From Cruorifilaria tuberocauda (taxonomy: Eukaryota; Nematoda; Chromadorea; Rhabditida; Onchocercidae), in NCBI GenBank assembly GCA_013365365.1, contig JABVXU010001025.1, positions 1-11,895 on the forward strand: a DNA stretch of 11,895 nucleotides, given 5' to 3'. Both the position numbers and the translations under genes were made by a program. The notes under the pieces are model-generated. The model was not told the origin of the DNA. It searched no databases and saw only the letters and a list, made by a program, of their open reading frames with translations. This document shows positions 1 to 7,956 of this stretch, in pieces (the stretch's first letter is position 1; each line of letters opens with the position of its first letter).

Positions 1-600
1 CGCAATTTACCCTAATCATTTAAATAACTTCATCATAAAGCTTCTTTCAAATCTCTGTCAAAGAATAGATAAGTGAATGGAATGTCACGTAGGCATCACG
101 TAGGTAAATCGTGGAGATAATATCACGTAAGGATAGACAACACGAAGGCTAAGGCTATTCTGAAAACCCGAGTAATTAAAATCTTTTCAATGATTTATCA
201 TTTTCTATAAATTCAAGAAGGCTTATTGTTGTATGTTAGCATATTCTCTTCATCTAAATTAATTAGCATCCAGTCTAATTAGCACTCTATAACTGTCTTA
301 CGTTTATCTAGACATCTCCTGTTCCACCTAAATACTTTTATCAATTCTATCAAATGATTAATCATGCATTCTGTTTCTCTTACTATCAGATTCATTAAAA
401 AAAAAACAATCCTCCTGTCGTGAATATTTCCGAATCCGGATTCACTGGCAAGTAACTTGAGTTGACTGGACACCATTTGAATTATACTACAGTTAAGTGA
501 GAACTGCTGGTAGTCAGTGCTCTACTCAGAACTGATAGTATCAGCAATCAGTCAAGATCACTATCTTGTCTAAGTTCCTGGTAGCATATCCTCCAAGATG
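1..600. other. Non-coding, moderate GC, short repeats and palindromes
   Basis: No exon is defensible here. TCACGTARG occurs three times (85-93, 96-104 and, with one extra base, 123-132). A perfect CTGATA-G-TATCAG palindrome lies at 532-544, and CAAGAT/ATCTTG can pair near 554-569. The short minus-strand frame at 279-476 has no coding character. Confidence 0.5.
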
Positions 601-784
601 CCACTTCTCCAATCGTTAAAGATAAAGCACAAAAAACTCCCGTACAATACCGGTAAGCGATATATCACAAAGATTAAACGTTGTGGGATATATACACGGA
701 TATCTACATATATCTCACGACGTTTAACCTTTGTAATCGCTGTAAATGGTAAATCCTCCATCATCATGATGATTGGGACAGTGG
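601..784. repeat. Imperfect fold-back (palindromic) element
   Basis: Nearly the whole stretch is an inverted repeat. The inner arms, about 648-692 and 706-751, pair well: ACAAAGATTAAACGTTGTG on the left against the reverse complement ACAAAGGTTAAACGTCGTG on the right, with GATATAT near the loop and AGCGAT further out. The outer ends also pair: CCACTTCTCCAATCG at 601-615 against the reverse complement of 770-784. The right arm includes a perfect ATCATCATGATGAT palindrome. It could be a decayed fold-back transposon (MITE) or a hairpin RNA source; no target duplication was identified. The symmetry explains the short open frames on both strands here. Confidence 0.7.
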
Positions 785-803
785 TTTAGTTAATCAACCT
801 GAC

Positions 804-1026
804 CTCAGTCACCCCTCGCGATGACGATAAGGAAAGGTGAAGTGACAGTGAACTGAGACAGAAGAAAGCGTGGGATCTGCCGTAACTGAACATGTCTACA
901 CGAGGACTCCCAACGTGTAATCTCACCGTCCATGAATTTAACATTTCCTTTCATGTTAAATCGGTTGACGGCACTTTCCCACACGAACCTTCATCTCCGA
1001 CTCAGTCACATCCCTCGCGGTACGAT
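804..1026. repeat. Direct repeat pair (804-828 and 1001-1026) spanning the second fold-back
   Basis: CTCAGTCACCCCTCGCG followed by ATGACGAT recurs as CTCAGTCACATCCCTCGCG followed by GTACGAT, allowing two small gaps. The copies flank or overlap the 848-1009 inverted repeat. Confidence 0.6.
848..1009. repeat. Second inverted-repeat structure with nested hairpin
   Basis: The left arm (848-887) and right arm (964-1009) pair imperfectly over about 40 bases. GTGAACTGAG pairs with CTCAGTCAC, and GTGGGATCTGCCGT with ACGGCACTTTCCCAC. Inside lies a perfect nine-base hairpin, ATTTAACAT/ATGTTAAAT, with an eight-base loop near 936-961. A direct repeat, CTCAGTCAC(AT)CCCTCGCG, occurs at 804-820 and 1001-1019, so one copy overlaps the right arm. 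The arrangement looks like a decayed non-autonomous transposon. Confidence 0.6.
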
Positions 1027-1102
1027 TTCCCAGTCTTTTATTCTTTGAAGACAACGTAAGTGATCTGGAGATCCGTTCCGGTAAGAATCGACTCTTCTAT
1101 TG

Positions 1103-1190
1103 ATAAAGTTTATATCAGGTCGTAAACGAGGAACTTCATACAAGGAACAAACCTTGTAGGTAAATTTTCTGTGAATCGATTTTCGAAATC
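1103..1190 (+). repeat. Diverged direct duplication, copy A
   Basis: This shares ordered words with 2082-2206: TATCAGGTCGT (1113-1123 and 2092-2102), AAACGA(A)GAAC, CTTG(T/C)AG(G/A)TAAATT, and TGAATCGATTT (1172-1182 and 2186-2196). Order and strand are the same; copy B carries extra bases in the middle. This is an old duplicated non-coding segment, probably a repeat family member. Confidence 0.55.
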
Positions 1191-2081
1191 GAATTCATCA
1201 CGAAGATAAGCCAACATCGTCTCCCCCGATCGACGGGAGAGGGATTTATTTAGTGTTATTGGGACTTTACATAAAGATGAACTAGAAACAACGACGCTGT
1301 GAATGATTGTATTGTGATTTCTTCAGGTTGTTCTTGACCCGACTTATCGGTAATTTGAATCGCTTACTATCATACATACCTTTATGAATGTCACACAGTT
1401 TATTGCGACATTTAGCAAAATAAGAAACTCAAATTTGGTGCAATTTGAAAAAAGAAAAAGGAATGAAGTAAACTTCAGATTGCAATAAACAAAATAACAC
1501 TAATTAAAGGAAACTAAAGAACTCATTCCTTTCGTAAATTTAATCATAATGTTCACAACTAACCTTTGTTTTATGTTACATTTCTTCTACGGCAATAAGG
1601 AATTGATTTTCACCTTTCAAGGTTAACTTTTTCACCTGCATAAGAAGCATTCAAGGAGAAAAGTTTTTCTGCATTGTAATGAACCAATCAGTTTTTATGA
1701 ATTCAGTATTATCGTCCATACTGATAAGATGATGAACAGGTATTGTTACCTTTACATGCTTAGGTTTCAAACCTCTCCTATCTTCATAAGCACAATCTAG
1801 CCAAGGAGGAAAATCCCTCTAGTAGTCAAATAAAATAAAAAGGCTTAATGTTGTCTATATTACAAACAATTCTATAGAATTTGTCCTATTTAGTCCATCG
1901 CCAATCGCATGTAAATATTTTCTCTAGCCTAGATCTCATGTGCTTTGCTCACTTGCAACAGATATTCTCATTCCTTCTTACAACAGTCTTTGTCTCCAAT
2001 TAAATTACGCTCCTTACAAATTTTTTATCCAACCAAAAGTTATCCGGAGGTCAATCACCCTTCCAACTGATTGCCTACTAG

Positions 2082-2206
2082 TAAAGTTCTGTATCAGGTC
2101 GTGTTCAAGATCAAATCTTCAACTAAACGAAGAACTCTTCTACCAGTTTTATTTCGAGAATAAAATCTTGCAGATAAATTGTCTATGAATCGATTTCCAA
2201 AATTTA
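2082..2206 (+). repeat. Diverged direct duplication, copy B
   Basis: Partner of 1103-1190, with about 35 additional bases between the shared words. The short open frame at 1940-2188 overlaps it but has no coding character. Confidence 0.55.
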
Positions 2207-2324
2207 CGACAATAGCAACGGAAATTAAATTATATAAAGAAAACGAACATTGTAAGGAATCATTCACATTACGTCAATCAATATTCCACCAAAGTCTTCC
2301 TATCCCTTTTTTACGAACATGATC

Positions 2325-2470
2325 TCACATAGATACACGTACCCACGCACGCATCGACGGATCCGTACGCGTCTGAACCAATGAGTCAGGAGGCACAAAC
2401 GCCACGTACTTACAAGCACTCAGTATGCATACTTTTTGTACTTACGTACAAATCTTTCATACGCTATCTT
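2325..2470. promoter_or_regulatory. CpG-rich patch with CCAAT and TGAGTCA; possible regulatory element
   Basis: A GC-rich run (about 2336-2405) stands out from AT-rich flanks. It carries CCAAT (2378-2382) overlapping TGAGTCA (2382-2388), the AP-1-type consensus. A TTTGTAC/GTACAAA hairpin (2435-2441 and 2446-2452) follows. No gene start is visible next to it, so a regulatory role is only a possibility. Confidence 0.25.
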
Positions 2471-4525
2471 CACTTTGAGAATTTACACGGTTAAATTTTC
2501 CAACCAAAGGAAAAAAGAAAAAAATGAAATAATAAATTTCATTGAATTCGCATAATTTGCAATGTACAATAAAAATTAATTTAATATTGCAAATTTAAGA
2601 AAATCCTAAAAAGCAACAAAAAGTGAAAGAAAATGAAAAGCCGAATTATTCCTAAATCAATCAGTGGATGTTATTCAGTCAAACTTTCTCTAGTCATGCT
2701 TTGCTAAAATTTTTATTGAAATTGAATAGCTAACAATTAGGAGAGACGATCATTGAGCTATAATTTAAAATACTTTGAAATAATAAATTGTGAAATTTCA
2801 AAATAAAATTCATATTAGTTGAAAGAAAAAATGTTATTTAAAAAAAAATAAATTATATTTACTGTAAAATGAAAGGACAACTCTTATAGCTAATGTCATT
2901 ATAGAAAGTTCATCTAAAAACTATTTCTACGTTTGCCTTGACATTTGAACTTTGACTGATCGGCTAATTCTTTTTTACAACGAACTGATTGATGTTCGGA
3001 TGAATTCGTAAATGCATCGTTAGTATATGCGTAGGACTGAAAATTCATTATAAGAGTACATTTTCTGAGACATTTTTGTTAATTTTATTTTAGTTCAAAT
3101 TCGAATTCAAATTGTTTAGGAATTGAAATTATTAGGAATTCATCAAATTAACAATTGGTGGGAGATTTCCTTGAAAGACAAAAATTATATTCTTGTCCAA
3201 AATTGCGTATAATTAGCTTAATCTAGCTTATTTGATAGCTTATCATTAATGAACTTTTTATCTAACAAATAATAATTCGACAATTTTCAACTTTCATTCA
3301 TATTTTGATAAATGCGCTGAATCATTTGAATGATAAACTATTTAAACGATTATATTATATGCTATTCGATCATTATTTAACTAAATTTCCGTTATCTTTT
3401 TTCACTAATTTATTAATAACTGCAAATTAATCTAAAAATTATGGATTCCATTTTTACAATTAATTTTAACTTAATAGATTTTTCTGCATGTAAATGCATG
3501 AGAGGATGTGAATTATTGTAGAATTAATACAATCGCGAACTGATAAAATCGTGATAAAACGAACTGATAATATCAAGTAATAATTTACATAAGTTTTAAA
3601 ATTACTTTTCAAATTAATTAATGAGTATTCCAAAGAGGAAGAAAATCTCAACCTTCTTATCATTCTTTGCATCGACCATCATGCAATCACCATCATTAGA
3701 AACATTGAAGATGAAGAAAGGACTTTCTGTAAATATTATTATTGCAAAATTCAAAAAGCCAAAACTTGATAAAGTCATTTCAAAGTAATTAATGCTAAGA
3801 GAATTGCTAATTTATAAAATATGTATATATTAAAGTACTATCATAGCTATACATTCTATGTTTCAAAAATCCTTTCCATTGAAAAAGTTCCACTCTTTAC
3901 TATCAGCTTTATCTTCGAAATTAAGAGATCAAAGAATGAATTTAGGTGGTTACCTAAATTATTGTTTAAATCGTTTTTAAAATTTCATATTTTTCAAATA
4001 TTCTTATTGTTTTCTTCGCTTTTTCAGCTATTTCTGTTTTTTTGATTAAGCTGATTAAGCTTATTAAGCTAAAAAATATATAAGTAAATGTAAGTAAGTA
4101 GGAAAGTTTGATTTATTGTTTTCGTACTTCGTTTTTTCTGTATCACAGAAGTTTCTTCAGTTGTTTTTATTGCAGTTGACAATAGTTTGGATGGGTCGAA
4201 ATATTTATGATGCCAATTAGCAACCCATCTAAAATGAAGGTATGATTTTCGGGTTATCGTAATAATAATAATATATGAAAGTGGAAACCACTGATTAATT
4301 AAGTTCAAGTAGAATTAATTTACTCAAGTAATTAAAGTGATGTTAACTGCTGCCAATTGAACAAAATAAAATTGTCCAATAACTTAAACAGTATTGTTAA
4401 TTGGAATTACTTCGAAATTACTCGAATTATTTAACTAATGCTTTTGTCGAGATTTCCTCGAAACTCGATTTCAATTACAAATGTTTACTATACTCTATGA
4501 AGGTTAGACCAACATGAGAAACTAA
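2471..4525. other. Long AT-rich non-coding stretch
   Basis: It is dominated by A/T runs. The only ordered items are a 9-bp repeat (TGATTAAGC twice and TTATTAAGC once, 4043-4069) and an inverted repeat AAGTAATT/AATTACTT (4326-4333 and 4405-4412). Short open frames at 3466-3672 (minus), 3821-4045 and 4069-4308 (minus) are F/L/I/K/Y-rich, as expected of chance frames in such DNA. If the channel gene extends upstream, this is probably intron. Confidence 0.5.
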
Positions 4526-4850
4526 AAGTATGATTTTCTTGTGTCTCTTTTGGGGCGCTATTTGATCCAAGACATTCAGGTCACTGTTCTGGATATTTCC
4601 CGTGGATTATCATGTGTATCCCCATCTTTGCTTAGTGATAAGGATAGGACGTTACAATCATGGTTGTGTTGCGGTGCCATATTCTCATACACCAAATATT
4701 CCCATCGTATCTACTGATAGATCACATCTCCTCGTCTTAGTAAAAAAACTGCCCCCTTTAGTCGAGAAAAAAGAGGCACTGTGGTCATACGCGGGGCGGT
4801 TATTCTCCAGGTCTTTCACTGCCGTAAACGACTCTTCTATTGAATAAAAA
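4526..4850. other. GC-richer island open in more than one frame, nature unknown
   Basis: Two plus-strand frames are open: 4526-4717 and 4566-4847. Neither gives a protein I recognise nor continues into the channel exon at 5080. The fragment GRYLIQ in the first frame faintly resembles the start of a channel M1 helix, but the WVSFW-type core and an M2 helix do not follow in any frame. It could be a decayed exon, a transposon remnant or an intronic insertion. CGACTCTTCTATTGA at its end is shared with 1089-1103. Confidence 0.3.
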
Positions 4851-5079
4851 TATTACGTTGGTTTGTCTAAACCCAAACAACTCAACTCAATAAAGCTCAA
4901 ATTCCATAACACTCATGGCAATATCAAATGATTTTTAAATTCACGTTAGTACCCACCCACATAAGACTCTTATTCTTCTGTAAGAAATGCGTTTCATAGT
5001 AACATGCTAAGATGAAATCTGATGAGTCGACAATTGAACTTGATCACGCTTAAACGAAAGAGAGATTGACTTTTTGTAG

Positions 5080-5236
5080 CTAGCAATTGTTGGGTATGTG
5101 GACAAGTTAGACTTGAGAAAACGACGTCTTGTACGAGTTCGAGAATCCAGTCTTCAAAATTATACCGAACCGTGGAACACGAAAATGACAAAGAATGATT
5201 TGCGTGGAAATTCCAGGCTTCCATTATCAAATATAG
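5080..5236 (+). CDS. Cys-loop ligand-gated ion channel, end of M3 and start of the M3-M4 loop (internal exon)
   Basis: This is the first recognisable exon of a pentameric ligand-gated channel subunit, a plasma-membrane receptor that opens an ion pore on neurotransmitter binding. It opens with LAIVGYV, the usual end of helix M3 (family form roughly LE-[LFY]-A-x-V-x-Y), then turns sharply basic (DKLDLRKRRLVRVRE) as expected where the chain enters the cytoplasm. The frame is closed by a TAG at 5077-5079; that same TAG is the AG of a TTTTTGTAG acceptor, so the exon is taken to start at 5080 in phase 0. It ends at an ATAG|GTAAGT donor in phase 1. The basic stretch after M3 recalls GABA-receptor-like nematode subunits, but this assignment is inference. 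There is no start codon here; the N-terminal exons must lie upstream. Confidence 0.78.
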
Positions 5237-5308
5237 GTAAGTTTGTCGATAATATGCAAACTTCTACCAAGGATATAATAATGCTAGTAGCTCTGGAGTA
5301 CATTTCAG
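5237..5308 (+). other. Probable 72-nt intron, in-frame and open
   Basis: The donor is GTAAGT and the acceptor is CATTTCAG, both close to the nematode consensus. The length is 72 bases, a multiple of three, with no stop codon, so the surrounding frame reads straight through it. Translated, it would add 24 residues including the hydrophobic run IIMLVALEYI, which is out of place in a hydrophilic cytoplasmic loop. That favours a real intron over exon. A second acceptor (ATTCAG, AG at 5337-5338) lies exactly 30 bases further on and is in the same phase. Confidence 0.65.
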
Positions 5309-5484
5309 ATAGTCCAGTGAAAGCCTACTTCAATTCAGATAACCGAAATATGCATGACAGTAGCAGTTTGGCAGCATTCTGGTCATCCGACTATCCATCC
5401 AGACAGATGAAACGGAAAAACTTCTTTCGCCGTATTTCAATTGCTGAAGAGCCGAGAAAAACGGATGGAGAAAAGATTGACGAG
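5309..5484 (+). CDS. Cys-loop ligand-gated ion channel, M3-M4 cytoplasmic loop (internal exon)
   Basis: The exon continues the channel reading frame: it starts after the CATTTCAG acceptor (the split codon gives D) and ends GAC GAG before a GTACTT donor in phase 0. It encodes a polar loop rich in S, N and D, then a basic cluster (RQMKRKNFFRRIS), then EKIDE, which runs into M4. R-R-I-S at 5428-5439 is a textbook PKA-type site (R-R-x-S), in the loop where GABA-A beta subunits are known to be phosphorylated. With the 72-base intron removed, the whole visible loop is about 105 residues. Loop sequences vary strongly in this family, so the assignment rests on M3 before it and M4 after it. If the 72-base intron is retained, the loop gains 24 residues. 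Confidence 0.82.
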
Positions 5485-5809
5485 GTACTTTTTTTCATCA
5501 TTCAGTTATTTGAAATACTTATACGTCTGAAATGCTTTCCAACTTCATCAAAATTAAGCTCTATTTTAACTATGTAACAAATTAACGAAATGGATTGAGT
5601 GATCTGCTAATGTGGGCCAAAATCACAAAAATGCTCAGAGACGATACTCGGAGCGATGCATGACAAATATTTTAAGATTGAGAAAAGGATTAAAATAGAT
5701 GTAAGATTAAGAGTTGAAAATTTCACATCAAGGAAATGAGTAAAATGATTTAAAGAAAAATTTTAAAAAAAACTTGCTGATCATAATTATGTATCACAGG
5801 ATTTTTCAG
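5485..5809 (+). other. Intron between loop exon and M4 exon
   Basis: This 325-base phase-0 intron runs from GTACTT to GGATTTTTCAG. It contains a weaker acceptor-like site (ATGCTCAG near 5638) followed by 19 open codons, but the M4 exon downstream is far more convincing. Confidence 0.75.
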
Positions 5810-5902
5810 ATTTCCGGCAAAACCTTCCCGTTGCTATTTATTGCTTTCAATATATTTTACTGGTTTTATTATATTGGCTTATGCAAAAAATCTATAAAAT
5901 AA
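5810..5902 (+). CDS. Cys-loop ligand-gated ion channel, helix M4 and C-terminus (last exon)
   Basis: This 93-base exon encodes 30 residues and a TAA stop. It begins ISGKTFPLLF and continues IAFNIFYWFYYIGL, which matches the family's M4 signature: F-P before the helix, then a hydrophobic run with F-N-x-x-Y-W. Joined in phase 0 to the previous exon it reads KIDE-ISGKTFPLL, as expected for the M4 entry. The acceptor is a strong ATTTTTCAG. The chain ends a few residues after the helix (CKKSIK), in keeping with the short extracellular tail of these receptors. One oddity: anion-type members usually carry S-R just before x-x-F-P, while this one reads S-G (codon GGC). The exon is too short to stand out as an open frame by itself. 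Confidence 0.87.
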   Translation: MSGKTFPLLFIAFNIFYWFYYIGLCKKSIK

Positions 5903-5903
5903 A
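5898..5903 (+). terminator. Possible polyadenylation signal AATAAA overlapping the channel stop codon
   Basis: AATAAA overlaps the TAA stop at 5900-5902. If it is used, the 3' UTR would be only about 10-20 bases, which is short but not impossible in nematodes. In sequence this AT-rich the hexamer is common by chance. Confidence 0.3.
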
Positions 5904-6414
5904 CTTCACAGTTTTATAGAGCAATTTGTTTCCTATAATGAAAACTTCCGAATGCAATAGAATTGAAGAAGAAAGAGGCCATAAAATAATTAAATTTTAC
6001 TCGATGAGGAATAATGAATTATCTTAAAACCCTATCAAACATAACACATTCTCATTTAGGCTACGTGAGACTCAGGAAATTCAAGAGTAATAAAAAAGGA
6101 AAATTAAGCCGATCAAAATGACTGCATTTTATGGTAGCAAGCTGGAAAAAAGATAGTCGAAAAAGCTAAATTTTACAGAATGGAACAAAATAAATCTTGA
6201 TTTGAAAGAAAGAAGAAAGATTGCATCTGCATTTCTGTAACATTCATATTATACTTTACGAACTAATTATGCAATGAAGAAGGGAAAATGCAAAACTTGT
6301 CGGTTTATGCATAACATAGTGTGATATAGAAGATACCATCGCTTCTTTTCTATTGCACAACAATGAAGTAATTTGAAATCACTATGTTTTTAACTGATAA
6401 TACAAGAAATGGAT
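5903..6414. other. AT-rich sequence downstream of the channel gene
   Basis: No exon, RNA gene or ordered repeat is seen. Confidence 0.5.
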
Positions 6415-6545
6415 TTTACATCGAATCGCAATTCAACGACGAGAAACACGCAGCAACGTGAACTTATCACTCCGTCAATACATCCAACTTGACAGGCACG
6501 GTCCATCATTCGTACCTCGTGATGAAATATCCTTATCCCAAAGTA
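6415..6545. other. GC-rich island with open frames on both strands
   Basis: This patch interrupts very AT-rich DNA. On the plus strand one frame is open for about 45 codons and contains LRQYIQLDRHGPSFVPRDE. On the minus strand a frame with ATG ATG GAC encodes about 39 codons starting MMDRACQVG. Neither has a clear splice acceptor beside it or a recognisable family. It may be a lone exon, a conserved element or a remnant. Confidence 0.3.
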
Positions 6546-7503
6546 ATTAAAACTAAATGATCACATTGATCTATGAATAATTGACAATCAATATTATGAT
6601 AGCAGTGAATTAAATTTATTTGTTTGTTAAAGATATTTCAATTTAATTTATCTCTCTTGTTCGAGAAGTTTTTTCAAATAAAAATTAATGCAAGAAAAAA
6701 TATATTTTGAATAATTTGCTTAATTTAAATAACTTTAAATGAATTATAGCAAATAAATCATGTAATCTTAGTTGAACCTATTATCATCCAACAAATATTT
6801 TAAATTTCTTGTAAAAAAAGAATAGGCTTTAGTTTATCATTACAGTGAACAATATCATTTGTAATAAATAATGTAATTGAGAAATGATGCTATCATTCTA
6901 TTTTAGTTTGTTTATTAATTATCAAAAAGTAAGACAAGAGTTTAATTATTGCAAAATTACAAACAGGTGGAATAGTAAATTTGCTGATAATTTGTCAAGA
7001 AGCATAAAATTTAAAAAAAAAAGATAAATATATTTCTTCTGTGTGCTCTTTATTCTTTCATAAATTTTTTAATTTTTGAAAACTACCGGCAGTTTTGACA
7101 GCTGTAATTAAAATTTGCAATCGTACTGAATTTCCTGAAATGTTTAACTGTTTCAGTCTTATTCTATATTTAGAAATAAAAAGATATTGTCTGCAAAATG
7201 ACTCATTCAAATACTTAACAAAGATGAAATGATGGATTAATTTATACAATCATTGGTTTTTTTTTTGAAAATGGATTTATTTTTTATTAAAATCAGTGAT
7301 AAAGTTTCAGTATCAATGAGAAATGGTATGAAATAAAATAAATTTCAATTAAAATCATGCATGATTTTTCACTTTGATTAATAGAATGAATTGATTAATC
7401 AGTCAATTTTGATTAAATCTAAAGTAATTTATCATGAAATGACATAGAACAAATTTTTAAAGTTATTTGTTAATTAGAAGTTATTTGTATTTCATACTAT
7501 TAT
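6546..7503. other. AT-rich intergenic sequence
   Basis: No ordered feature is seen. The minus-strand frame at 7058-7249 is 63 codons without recognisable motifs and is judged chance. Confidence 0.5.
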
Positions 7504-7729
7504 AACGGTTCCCTTTTGCCTTATCCTACTACACATTGGTACCACTGATACTATTAATACTATTGATACTATTGATACCATTGTTACCATTGCTACCGTT
7601 GCTATCAAAGCATGCAATAATAGCATGGAATGCTTCAAAATGCTTTGAGACCCATGGAAATAAACAGGATAAAGTACCATTGACAACACGAAATCAATGT
7701 GCAGTAGAATGAGATAAAAGGGAACCGTT
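7504..7729. mobile_element. MITE-like element with 35-bp terminal inverted repeats
   Basis: The left terminus (7504-7538) starts AACGGTTCCCTTTT; the right terminus (7695-7729) is its reverse complement with 30 of 35 positions matching by my count. The 226-bp unit has no transposase; its interior is a 9-bp minisatellite and a short segment with repeated GCATG/AATGCTT words. Size and structure fit a non-autonomous DNA transposon, but I could not define a target-site duplication. The 84-codon minus-strand frame across it is a by-product of the repeats. Confidence 0.6.
7540..7602. repeat. 9-bp minisatellite, 7 units (TACYATTGN)
   Basis: Seven contiguous nine-base units: TACCACTGA, TACTATTAA, TACTATTGA twice, TACCATTGT, TACCATTGC and TACCGTTGC. 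It lies wholly inside the inverted-repeat element. Because nine is a multiple of three it produces a V/I/M-rich frame on the minus strand. Confidence 0.8.
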
Positions 7730-7826
7730 TTGTACTTAGAGTTCAATACGCATGAACAGCTTCAATCACAATCCTGCTTATAGATACTTTACCTTGTTTT
7801 GTGCATATATCTCGAAGTATTCCATC

Positions 7827-7956
7827 CTATTACTGTATGCTATTACTGTATTATATTACTGTATATTCTTACCGTATACTATTACTGTATGCTATTACTG
7901 TATGCTATTACTGTACGCTATTACTGTACGCTATTACTGTACGCTATTACTGTACG
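7827..7956. repeat. 13-bp minisatellite, 10 units (CTATTACTGTAYG)
   Basis: Ten contiguous 13-base units with no length change. Units 1 and 5-10 are nearly identical (CTATTACTGTATG early, CTATTACTGTACG in the last four); units 2-4 are more diverged. Since 13 is not a multiple of three and no phase contains a stop, all three plus frames stay open, giving overlapping Y/L/C-rich frames of 69-104 codons. These are not genes. Confidence 0.9.

Larger units (their letters stand above)
1010..2320. other. Non-coding, mixed composition, minor hairpins
   Basis: Apart from the duplicated segments it holds a TCTCCC/GGGAGA hairpin around 1220-1240 (loop CCGATCGAC) and AAAGGAATGA (1457-1466) facing TCATTCCTTT (1523-1532). 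I see no exon. Confidence 0.45.

Noticed and set aside
570..789. Open frames on both strands
   Set aside because: Caused by the fold-back symmetry of 601-784; no codon or protein signal.
3821..4045. 74-codon F/L/K-rich plus frame suggesting a membrane protein
   Set aside because: No family pattern; composition is that of AT-rich chance sequence, with no supporting splice context.
4994..5230. 78-codon minus-strand frame
   Set aside because: Antisense shadow of the channel loop exon.
5638..5700. Alternative terminal exon after ATGCTCAG (RRYSERCMTN...)
   Set aside because: In phase and open for 19 codons, but the acceptor is weak and the downstream M4 exon matches the family, while this would give a channel lacking M4.
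7492..7746. 84-codon minus-strand frame with hydrophobic V/I/M run resembling a membrane helix
   Set aside because: The hydrophobic run is the 9-bp minisatellite, and both ends are the inverted-repeat termini of the element.
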